DNA of 64,000 nt from Magnolia sinica (taxonomy: Eukaryota; Streptophyta; Magnoliopsida; Magnoliales; Magnoliaceae): the NCBI RefSeq assembly GCF_029962835.1, contig NC_080588.1:62024001-62088000 (forward strand). Reading direction: 5' to 3'. Under the pieces are notes generated by a model, which was not told the DNA's origin, made no database searches, and worked only from the letters and a program-made list of their open reading frames with translations. Shown piece after piece: positions 12,401 to 24,400 of the stretch; positions within the stretch are counted from its first letter, which is position 1, and the number at the start of each line of letters is the position of its first letter. A program made the position numbers and the translations under genes.

Positions 12401-15400
12401 ATATCATTTCAGAAAATCAAAGTGCATTCCTGCCAGGCAGACAGATTATTGATAGTGCTTTGATCTTGTCAGAGTGTCTTCATTCTATCAACAAAGCGAA
12501 ATCCAAGAGTATCCTTTGCAAGCTAGACATCGAGAAGGCATATGACCACGTCGATTGGGATTTCTTGCTCTATATGCTCCAGCGCATGGGCTTCGGAGAG
12601 AAATGGTGCGGGTGGATCAAAGCATGTGTGGGTTCCGCCTTTTCCTCAGTTCTTATCAACGGGTCCCCCAAAGGTTTTTTGGTCAATTCGAGAGGTCTTC
12701 GCTAGGGAGATCCCCTATCTCCTTTTCTTTTCTTAGTAGTGGGAGAAGCTGTCCAAGATGCTGCTGAAAGGAATTGAGGGTGATATCATCGATGGTTGTC
12801 ATATAAGCGGGATGGCACCAATATCCCACATGCAATACGCGGACGATACTCTGTTATTCTGCGAAGCTAACCAGGAGAAGGTCAGCAACGCTTGGACCAT
12901 AATCCACTGTTTTGAGGCGGTTTCAGGCCTCAAAATCAACCTGGCCAAGTCCACGATCTTTGGCGTTCATTTGAGTGAGGAGGAGCTTTAGGATTTTGCA
13001 GCCATCTTCAACTGTGCAACGGCTTCCCTTCCGACAACGTTTGTAGGTCTCCCTCTGACCGTGGGTAAGCCCCCTAAATTCATGTGGGACAAAGTTATAG
13101 ACAGATTTGAGAAGCACCTTGCTTCTTGGAAATGCATGTAACTCTCCATAAGGGGCCGTCTCACTTTGATCAAAGCAATATTATCCAGCTTGCCTCTTTA
13201 TCATATGTCATTATTTAAATGCCCGCAAAACATCATAGACAGGCTCGAAAGAATTAAACGGGACTTTTTGTGGTTTGGCAAGGGAAACAAGAAGAACTTC
13301 CATCTGGTGGATTGGAGCATCGCATGCTCTCATACTAGAGATGGAGGGGCAGGCGTCAGAAATTTGAAGTTAATGAACCGGGCTCTTTTAAGAAAATGGA
13401 CATGGAGACTTGCGACAGAGCATGACTCCCTGTGGAATGGCTGGTTAAATGCAAATACGGTAAGGCAGTTGGAGGGTGGTGGACTAGAAAGTCCTCCGCG
13501 TATAGAGCCTCAGCGATCTGGAAGGGCATCCTTGATATGAAGCAGGAAGTGGTGAAAGGGATTTGGTTCTCAGTTGGAAACAGAGCAAAATTCTCGTTTT
13601 GGCATCATGTTTGGATTGGAAGTATTCCCCTTAAAGATTCTTTCCCGTCCATCTTCAGGTTGGCTCCTGATTAGAACATATCAGTGGCAGACTCCATCGT
13701 CGTCTCCGGCTCCAATGCAGCGTGGAACATTTGTTGCTACAGAAACCTTCACGACTGCGAGATAGAACAGCTAGCGAGCCTCCTCTCCCTTCTTGGTTAC
13801 CCTGCTATAAATCAGCAGGCCCAGGACAGTCCTCTCTGGTCTCTTGACAAGAAAGGTTTGTTCACGGTAAAGTCTCTGTACAATATTTTATACAGAAACT
13901 CAGTCACTCCATCAGGTCCTAGGTTGGATTATCCTTGGAAGATCAAAATCCCACCCAAGTTTGTGGTTTTTAGCTGGCTGCTTAGCGTCAGAAAGGTGTT
14001 GACAGTTGACAATCCGAGGAAAAGAGGTATGTGCATTCCCAACATATGTCTATGTTGTATGGAAGATGCAGAATCTGTCGATCACCTTTTCATTCATTGC
14101 CCGCTGACCCAACAGACTTGGCCTGTTGTTCTATCCTGGTTTAAATCTACATAGGTCCATCCTTTCTCTTCGGATGCTCTGCTCTATGCTTGGCAAGGAA
14201 CAGATTTTGGCAAACAAGTTAACGTCATTTGGTGAATGGTCCTAGTTGCCGTATGGTGGACGATTTGGGAAGAAAGGAATGGGAGGTGCTTCAAAGGGGA
14301 ATCTCATGAGGTGGGGGCACCTGATCAAAAGGATCCACTTTCTTGTAGTCGAATGAGCCACCGTAGTTCTGCCTAGTAGCTTTTGTAATACTATGTTCTT
14401 CTCGGGTATTTCGGTGGCCTGTTCGCTTGCTTAGCGGGCTGCGCCCCTTTTTTTGTATTCCCTTCGTTTTTATATAATAAATTGTCATCTTTCAAAACAA
14501 AACAAAAACAAAAAACAAAAAAAAAAAAAAAAATGTGTGGTGCTTCCCCAGTCAATTGAACTCTCGCCGATACTCTCTGGGACTGCCCCCTTGTTGATTT
14601 GACTTGTTGAAATAATTATGATTAATCATTTACAATGGAACTTTTTTTTGAAAGATAACCACGAATTTATTAAAGAGAAATAAGGACATGAAGAATGGCT
14701 CTCGTGGAGTGAGTGACACTCTCATCACCTCATTTTTGGGCTCATACCTCAAAATGAACTGAGAAAAGGGGTGGACGACGTGGATAAACAAATACATCAC
14801 AGTGGGCCCCCACACAGATTCGCCCGTTCGTGGCTAGAGACGGGCGGGGGACGGGAGTACATGATGAGAGTGTCACTCACTGCACGAGAGCCATTCTTCA
14901 CGCCCTTATTTATCTTTTATAAATTTGTGGTTATCTTTCAAAAAAAAAAGGTTCCATTGTAAATGACTAATCACAATTATTTCAACAAGTCAAATCAACA
15001 AGGGGGCAGCCCCAAAGAGTATGGGTGAGAGTTCAATTGACTGGGGAAGCACCACAGCATTCACCAGTATCGACCTCTTCTTCTTGTTTTGCCTAAAAAA
15101 CTAAAAATTATAAAGAAAATAGAAAAAAAATGTAAAACATTATAATCTATAGCTTTTTAATGCTTTTAACATGTATTCAGTGGTGTATCAGACTATTCTT
15201 TGATAAGAATGTTGTTTGTTGGCTTGACCTACCAAAAGTCAACCAAACATGCCCTAAGGGATTGTTTGTTACATGGGATTAGGTGGTACGGAATTTCATT
15301 TGGTCTCATATAAATTTCATCCAGTGTTTGGAAACGACAAGAAGGATTGGATTAATCCAGGTATCATATCATCCACTCCCAATAATAGATACTGAAGGAT

Positions 15401-18400
15401 TTCAGGTGAATTTCGAAATCCAGCCCCACATTAATGCATGTGTTTTATCCACACCATCTACCATACATGCCCTTTATGCCAACATTCGAGTTGCATATGC
15501 ATACAAGTGACCGACATCAGTTGTGAATCTGGTCTGTTGATTACAATTCCATGGTCCACCAAACGCGGGTTTCACTTAATACAGTGTTTTCCAAAAGGAT
15601 GAATTTGATCCCAAAAGTTGGATTGGACAGTCAAAATACCATGGTATTTCCCAACATGCAATCATTGTGCAATAATGATGTCAATTCCATCTAATGCAAT
15701 TCCATACCATTTAATCCCGCAAAACAAACAGGCCCTTAGCCAATTTTCATAACCATGCTTCTACTAGGAGCAACCAGACAGGCCATTTTTGCTTCCCTTG
15801 CAAAATTATGCAAGTAGAATCAATTTAAATTCTCTGATCTGTTCTTGCATAATTCTGCCACTAAGCACAACAAGCTTCTTCTTTTTTTTCCATTATTGAA
15901 CAAGGTGACAGAAATTTCATTAAACTAAGAGAGGAATAGAGTTCCCTGAGCAAAAAAAGGGGCAGAACATCCCTTCCCTAGCAAGATCACACACAACCAT
16001 GTTGGGGACCCTAGCTGCGTGGGTAAATGATATGTTCAGCCCAGCAGCCAGAGACCTCACTACTTGAACAATATAAGAAAAGACAGAAGGGAACCAGGCC
16101 TCCCCTAAGACTCGATGCAAAAGATCACAGCTGCAAAATTCAATCTTGATTTGAGCTTGCAGGTACTGAACATTGACTATCCTCAACAACTCCCTAAGGC
16201 CTAGCACCTGAGCATGGTCACGGAAGTTGTGTCACTGAGCCCCGAGAAAGCAAGGATCATATTCCAATCCTCATCAACTAACTTCCCACCTATACCCCCC
16301 TTGGCATTAGGGCCACTGAAATGCCATAGGCAAGAGGTAGCAGTCCCACGAGAAATCACGTCTTTGCCTTGAATAACGTTATTCCAGTTGTTATATACAT
16401 CTTCCATGGCAGTCCCCAAAAAGCTTTATGTTGAGGGACCATAATCACATAAGAGTCGAGGATAAGCACATAGATACGAGGATTATATCAGCTAAATTCA
16501 ACAATGAGCTACTCACCATGGAAGATTCTCCCATTGCATTCAGGCTAAATTTTCCAACACAGTGATAGTGGCAGGATTTTCTACAGAATCTTTCTCCCAG
16601 CCTTGAAAGGATAACTGCCTCACCTATCAAGCATTTCCAGCATTGCCCTTCGCATGGACCAGCAAATTGCAAATGCATTGAAAAACCCATACAATAGAGA
16701 GAAAGAGAGCGTACAGATGATGCACAAGCAGATGATCTGCCTCTTTCTTACACATAACGCATCTGTTGGGGATCTGCACCTCTCTACTTGAGCTGATCGA
16801 CTATAAGGATTTTCCTTTTAGCAGCTAGCCACAAAAAAGATGACACCTAGGTGCGAGCAGGCATGCGCCAAATGCAAGAAGGAAAATGGATATAGGGGGC
16901 CCTATGGATTACCTGGAAGAATGACTAGACAAATGAACTTTCCTGATTGAATCCACCTCCAAATTTTGGAATGGAAATTGGTTAGATGAATGATTTCCTC
17001 ACCCTTGAGATTCCTCCTGAAAGCAAGGTTCCGAAACAATGCTACCACCCATTGTCCTCCCCCCCCAACAAAAAAAAAAAAAACAACTAAATCCAATCAA
17101 AACCACACCCCATTTCTTATTTATATCCCCCATCTTGCAAATAAGTGAGAGGCTAACCAGAACTCGGAAGGTCCACGAGTTCATTTTGGCTAACAAACCT
17201 CGTGAAACCATGCCTCCTGGCAGCTCTTCTAGAACCACCTTGTTTCTCTTCAGAGAACCTAACAGTGTTGAAGTCGCCTCCCTATGCACCAGGGGTTGTT
17301 CCATCTCTATCCAACCGCCCTTAGCTCGTCCTAGAACTCGTGCTTACGACCTCTATCCTTTGGGCCATAGATGGCCGAGATGGTCCAGGCACAGTGATTG
17401 GAATTGTCCCTCAAATTCATGGTCACTTAGAATTTGCCTGTGTTAACACCAATGAGGATAAAATGATCATGTGGTCTCAAACCGTTAGAATACCCTCTAC
17501 CGAGATTGTCGCTGGAAGTGCCTCCCAACTAGCATTACCATGACCCTACATATCACAAACGAGAGTAACATCAACCATCTCTTTCTTGGACTCTTGAATC
17601 AAGATCATATTAGCCCTATGAACTCTAACCATGTTTCTAACAATTACAAGTCTTTTGGCCGAAATAAGCCCCTAACATAACAAGAAATAATCTTCATTGA
17701 CGCTTGTTTTTGGTCTCCACTCTTGTTGACCTCCTGGCTTTATTGATGCTAAAACTGCTTCCAACTCCTCCTGCGCTTGCTTCTTCCCTATATTGCATGA
17801 GCCCTTTCTTCTTGTCAAACCCTCCTTTCCATCGGTTTGAAATAGATAGCCCAATCTTCTCTTGAGTCTCGTCCCTTCATAAGATACCCCGATCTGATCA
17901 GCCACCTCCACAGCTTTGTAAGCCTAAAATGTACACGGAGACACATTCCCCTCTTCCCCCAATGAGCCTGAACAGTATCCTTTCCATTCAATTGAATCCT
18001 CTCGTTTGAAGATCAGCTTCCTTCAGCTGACTTTTTGGCTTTACTCCACAGCACGGATCTTATGGGCGTGTAGTTCCGCCCAGTGTTCGAGTTGTCGGTA
18101 TCGCTACAAGTTTCGCTGGCTAGAGATAAAGATATAATATCGTTATCGCCGATAATATCGCCGATAACCAGAAATGCGGGGAAAAAGAGGGAAACATGGG
18201 GAAAACGATGGAATTTTTCAGTGAAACTTCAAGACATGCCTAAATCCACATATTTACATATTTAGAAATAAAAAATTGCGAAAAGAATACATTACATAAT
18301 AAGTTTTCATTTAATGGGACCCAAAAAGCATGCAATGCCATAAAAAATCACTTCAATAGCAACCAAAATGAGTTTATATATTACAAATGCAACTGGCATA

Positions 18401-21400
18401 TAGTAATTAAGACACGTAAAAGTAAAAGAACTCAAAGATGCCAAATCAAGGATGGATTGGATTATCCAATCAGTGTGGTTTTTGCATGATAGAGATGTAC
18501 ATGTGGCAAAATCTAACATAATCTAAACCGTGTTTTCGCTTCATCAAGATCTGTGTGACCTGATCAAGAGGTTGGATGGAAAAAAAAAAAAAAAAAAAAC
18601 AAAGACATTACAATGGCCTAATGAAGTTTTTAATAGTGGCCATTTAATCACCACTGTTTCCCTTAGTATGGTTCACCTAAGATGCAGATCTGTCTCATTT
18701 TGGACTCATGCCTCAAAATTATCTATCAAAATAAATGGACAACATTGATAAAATATTTATCATTATGATGGCCCCACAAAACATGGACCCATCAATCCAC
18801 GGATCCAAACAAGTCACACGTGCGCACCATATAAATCAGTACGCTTATCGTACTGAGTCAACTGTGTGGGGCCCATAAGTTTTGGAGCAAGCTAATATTT
18901 ATGTTTTCCCTTCATCCAGGTCTATTAGACCTTATGAAGAAATTGGATGGAAAATAAACATCATGATGGGCCCCAGGAAAGCTTCAATGGTGGATATCAT
19001 TCCCACCACAACTTCCTGTGGTGTGGACCACTTGAGCCTCATATCTGGCTACATTTTGGGCTCATTCCCTAGAATAACATATCAAAATGGATGGATGGTG
19101 TAGATAAAACAAACATACCATGGTGGGCCTTACAGAGCCCTGACAGGACCATCCATCTCTAGGCTCCTAATTTGCGCCAACACCGATTTTCCCAGAAGCA
19201 AAGTTATCGTGAGAACTTTTTGAGAACTCATCATATGTGATGTGAGTCCAAAAATTGAACGGTCTAAGTGGTGCAACACTCCATGAAACCTTTATGGTTC
19301 AACTTTTGCTTTCATCTAAGACTTCAGTGGGCCATTATAAAAGAAAACATTTTTCTCCCTTGATTTGCATCTTTCTTTGCTATGGCCCACCAGAGTTTTA
19401 GATCAAGGTAAAATTTGGTCCCTGGGAGTTTCATGGGATGTCGCATCACATGAACTGTTCAGATTGGAGGCCCATTACATGTGTGAAAAGATGCCTACGT
19501 GCCTCGTGTAGCCATGCTCGATAAAAAAGGACGTGGATTAGCTGTGACAGGTTGAGTAGCGAGACTCGCTACTGAAGTGACGTCACCAAGTTATGTGGGT
19601 CCTATCATGATGTATGTGTTGTATCCACACCGTCCATCCATTTGGAGAGAACACTTTAGGGCATGATCCAAAGAATTAGGCAGATCCAAAACTATAATGG
19701 AACCCACCACCAAAAACAGTGGAGTGAGTTACACCCACCGTTGAAACCTTCCTAAGGTCCACCGTGATGTTTATTAGAGATCCAATCTGTTCATAAGTCA
19801 ACACAAACATTAAATAAGGTAAAACACAAATATCAGCTTCATTGAAAACTTTTGTGGCCATTAGAAATTTTTAATGGTGAGCGTCACTCTCCACTTTTTT
19901 CTGTGGTGGGGTCCACTCGAGCTTTGGATCTGAATCATTCTTTGGCTCATGGCCTAAAATGGTCTCTCAAAATGGATGGACGGTGTGGATACAAAACATA
20001 CATCATGGTGGGACCCACAGAACTTGGTGACGTCACTTCAGTAGCGAGTCTGGCTACTCAACCCGTTAGTAGCGCATCCGCGCCCGATAAAAAGGGCTTC
20101 GAACCCATTGTTTATCCAAGAGACCCTAAAACCCTTGAATTCTTCCCCAAATCTCCGGATTTCTCTGGATTTTCTTTTTTTCGCATTTCCGTTTTCAAGT
20201 ACCAATCTAATAGAAGAAGAAAAAAAGGGAATCGAGATTTTCTTTACAGTAACCTACGAATGGCGAGCTTCGATTCAAATGGCCCACTAAATGCAGCTTC
20301 CAATCGGGGCAATCTATTCTACAGGTGCGGAAATCCACCCTATTGAAAGTTTCCCTCTCTTTTTTTTTCTGATTTTTTGGAATATTTCTTCCGACGTGTT
20401 TCATATCGTTGGACTGCAACGATATTGCGAACACTGCTGACAACTGGACCTTTCGCAAAAAATCGATAAAATTGCCGAAAAATCGGCGATATTAGGAAGA
20501 GAAACGAAAAAAGGGAGTTTCAGTGTCGCAACTCTAGCGATACCGAAATTATCGGCGATAATTCGATAATATCGCCGATAATTTAAACACTGGTTGCGCC
20601 AAAGGGGGAACCTGGATCATGACTTCATGGGGGATTGGACTACTATGACAATCTTAGTATCCCCAACATTACCCAAAGCTATATCACCTAAGGATGCATC
20701 TAATCACTTCAACAGTTATTGTGCCATGGAGACAAGAATGTTCTCATGGTTCTTAATATCGACATCGGCGGTCGTACGGGCCCGGCCAAAAACCGATACA
20801 ATAGGGCGTCACATTTCGGCATCAGCCCCATATCGACCCGTATCAAACCATATCAGACAGATATTTTTAGCCCCAAAAAATTATTAGGAAAATTACAAAA
20901 ATATGAGATATCCATGAATCTATCATTTTTTATGTTTCGAAGATGTATTCAATAGTGTACCAGACCATTCTTTAGCAAAAGTGTTGTATGTCGAGGTTAC
21001 CTACTATAAGTTGTGATGTTGATATATGTCATAAATTTATGTGATATATTATTAATATGATTATCTATCAACTATTGGACTATCAAATTCAAATGATTCA
21101 AAATAAAGACATCCAACTAATCGCGCGAACTCACAAAACAACTAACATTCAATTTAAAAATAAATAAATACAATAATAAAATCCAACTTTAATATAAAAA
21201 AAATTAAAAACAACAAAAAAGTACAAGAAATGGTTAAAAAACAAAAAGAGATGAAAATGAATGTATTCATCTACCAGGTCATCCATATATCCATTTCCTC
21301 AAATTGATTTTTGAAAAAAAAAAAAGTACAAAAAACTATGAAATTGGCAACAATAAATAAATAAAACAAAATTACAGCTCATTTTTTAGGAGTAACGGAA

Positions 21401-24400
21401 TTTTATTAAAGGCCCGTTGGCAGAAACCAGTGGGGAAAGAACATAAATCTATGTTTAAACAAAAATCATTTTTCATTTCCCCAATTTGACTTTTGAAAAA
21501 AAAAAATTTGAAAATAGCCAAAAACGGCCGAAAATATGTTAAAAATAAAATTACAACATAAAATGTAAAGAGATGTTCAAAGAACTTAGATCTATGTTTA
21601 AACATCAGAAATATATCATTCCCTCAAAGACATTTTGGAAAAAGAAAAAGAAAGATTTTTTTAAAATGCCTAAAAAGACCAAAATTTGCCCTAAAATACA
21701 AAAATAAGTTAAAATCCAGCAGCAATGGTAGATCTATGTTAACATAAAAATAAATAAATAAATAAATAAAACCATAGATTTACCTAGATCATGGTGTACC
21801 AAATAGTCACGTAATGGCTGCACATAATGATAACCGTGTTAAGTGTTACTCATTACAGGGCCAAACGGTTGTAACAGCCTTTATGGAAAATTAGCTTGTA
21901 ATGGCTCTGAAACGACTCGTAACGAGGCCGAAATAGATTTTTGTTCAAAAATAAAAAAGACGGTAACACCGTTACACCCATAGCATAACAATAACGATTG
22001 TGGTCGTAACAACCACCGTTATTGTCATGGAAGATCCTTACTTATTTTAAAAAAATAAAAATTTTGGAAGTGCCCAAAAATTGGCTTGAAAATATTAATA
22101 AAAATGTTGTATTTTTTTAAAGGTTGAGAATTTATTGAAGGGAGCCAAGGGCAACCCGGAAAAACAAAAAAACAAAAAACAAAAAAAAAAAACCAAACAA
22201 ACAAACACAAAAAAGCCAAAAGGAACCTTCAAAGCAGCCAAAACAAACCAAAAACAAGAAAATCAAAAAAACAAAAAAACAAAAGAAAATCAAAACGAAA
22301 AAACTAAGCCACCATACAACTCAAGGTAGGCAAAAACCCGTAGCACTAGGGACTGTCAGCCCATTACAAGCCGAAAATGGAATGGAGAGCGCTACAATCC
22401 ACCAAGCTAGAACTCAATCGAAAGCATCCTGATGCAGGGGCATGAGATGGCCTGACCATAGATGCATGTATAATCAGGTTGAAGATATTCAAATAATAAA
22501 ATTAATCAACTAACTGTTATCAATCACGTCAATTAAACAAATCTCAACACAGAGATAAAATCATTCTGTCAGGATCATGCCCCTTAGCATAAAATCACGT
22601 AAACGGTAAAAATGGAGAACCTAAGGATATAAGGATATCCCTGATCTAACATAAGTCAATCTATAGTCAAGTTTGGATCCGATTTTCCTAACTAGCCATC
22701 TCTCTTTTCCGTTCAAACAAAAAATGAATATCCAATAAAGAACGAAAGAGATGAAGAAGAGATGGGTTCAAAATGAAAAAGAGTACGAATTCTAGGGCAT
22801 CAAAGAAAAGAAGACGGTTGATTCTTACCTTTTCATGCACCTTGAAGATCTAGAAAGAATGAAAATTTAAAACCGAGTTGGAATCCTCAACTCCCAAGGG
22901 TCAATCCTAAAACCCTAATCTCTTTGCTAAAAGAGGAAAAAAAAAAAAATACAAATTCTCATTTATTCACTAAATAAAATAGGGTTTCTCACAGTGTATG
23001 TATAAGCCATGAAAAAACAAAGAGTGCACTAAAGCCCCTAAAAACAAGGAAAAGAACAAAAAGACGAAAAGAAAAAAAAAAAAACAGAAAGTACACTAAA
23101 GCCCCTGAAAACAAGGAATAGAACAAAAGAATGTCTAAAACTAAAACACACGCGCAACAAGGTGTGAAATCCGCCCCATGGGCCTGCAGCCGGGATGCGA
23201 TCATGGCGCTCATGCACTCGTAGCGCGTTAGAAAATGGGTCTGATGGACCTGGCGTCCATCCACATCAACTCCTTCGATCCGGTACTCAGTCAGCGACGC
23301 CTCCTCCTCTGGTACACTCTAAAGGGTGCACCATTGATGTCTGCATCACATCCCGCAAAGCAGCAATCAGCACCCTAAAGGAAGAGGACGATTGATTATG
23401 AAAACAAAGATGATTTGATTTTGATCTCTCCAGATGGCCCAAAGTGTCACCAAACCGACAAGACGCCAAAGGAGCTCGAGCGAGTCACCACTATTCATGA
23501 TGTGCCAAGCAAAAAACAGACCAAAGATCTCGTTAGGCATGACCCAAGAGATCCCAAACTTGGCCAAAATGGAAGACCAAAAATCTGAGGCAAAGGAATA
23601 ATGGGGGAAGAGGTAAAATCTGAGGCAAGGGAATAATGGGGGAAGAGGTGATTGATGGTCTCAGCTTCACTCCAAAAAAGGAGGCAAATATTGGGAAGGA
23701 CCATGCCCCTCTTTTGCAGATTGTCAATCATTATAATTCTCCCTCTCGCTAGGAGCCAAGCAAAAGCAACAATTTTTGGCAGGCCTCTGTAAGACCAATC
23801 GAACAAAGGAAAGGGTGTAGTTTAAGAGAATGAGAGAGTAAGTCACGCAGCTATGAAATTTGTAGATCTGTAGTACTAAAAAATTCTTCATGCATCATTA
23901 CAATAATTAGTTTTAAAAAGTTTTTATAATTTATAATATTTATAATAATAAAAAAAAAAAAAAAAAACTCCATAATTTTCAAAAAATACCGACATAAATC
24001 CCAAAAAAAAAATGCAAAAATCCCCAAATCAAATACAAATCAATCATGATTTTGATCGATTTGGGATTAAGGCTCTAATTTGACAAGATTATAGCAGGAA
24101 TTTTTTATTTTATAAAAAAAAAAAAACAGTTTTTTCGCTTTTCTTATTTTCCTAAAATCAAGCACTCGGCCTTCAATCATTTGATTTGATGCAAACTAAC
24201 CTATTTTGATCTTCAAAACAACTGCAGTCAGAAATGGGCTTAACAATCCTTGACATAAAGAAATTCAAAAGGAGAAGCAAGAAAGGGGGAAATGTGAAAA
24301 ATGGGAAACGGCTGGGTCTTTTTTTAAGCTCGTATTAGTCTGACTGAAGTATTGTTGCCGATACAGGCCATATAGGACCAATATGGTATCTTGTTTTTTT

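Larger units (their letters stand above)
8172..14532 (+). mobile_element. Near full-length L1-type LINE with 15-bp target-site duplication
   Basis: A 6.36-kb element has a 5' UTR (8172 to about 8399), ORF1 with an RRM, ORF2 with endonuclease, reverse transcriptase and zinc-binding domains, an AATAAA signal (14476-14481) and an A-rich tail (14493-14532). The 15-bp sequence ATGTGTGGTGCTTCC flanks it at 8157-8171 and 14533-14547, an exact duplication that fixes both ends. Both ORFs carry frameshifts and stops, so it is no longer autonomous, but perfect flanks suggest a fairly recent insertion. The 5' UTR repeats CTTCCAGTGATTGGAAGAG at about 8168 and 8218. It sits in sense opposite to the UTP4 intron. 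Confidence 0.95.
18081..20592. mobile_element. 2.5-kb hAT-like non-autonomous element
   Basis: Left end CAGTGTTCGAGTTGTCGG; right end (reverse complement) CAGTGTTTAAATTATCGG. Flanking 8-mers GTTCCGCC (18073-18080) and GTTGCGCC (20593-20600) differ at one base, as expected for an old hAT target duplication. Both subterminal regions are dense in ATATCGCCGATAA-type repeats, probably transposase-binding sites. Inside are foldback core modules (18600-19190) and a nested 557-bp Mutator-type MITE (19529-20085). No transposase frame is seen. It interrupts a minus-strand LINE. Confidence 0.8.

Noticed and set aside
22135-22329. Lys/Asn-rich open frame
   Set aside because: Translation of an A-rich low-complexity stretch.
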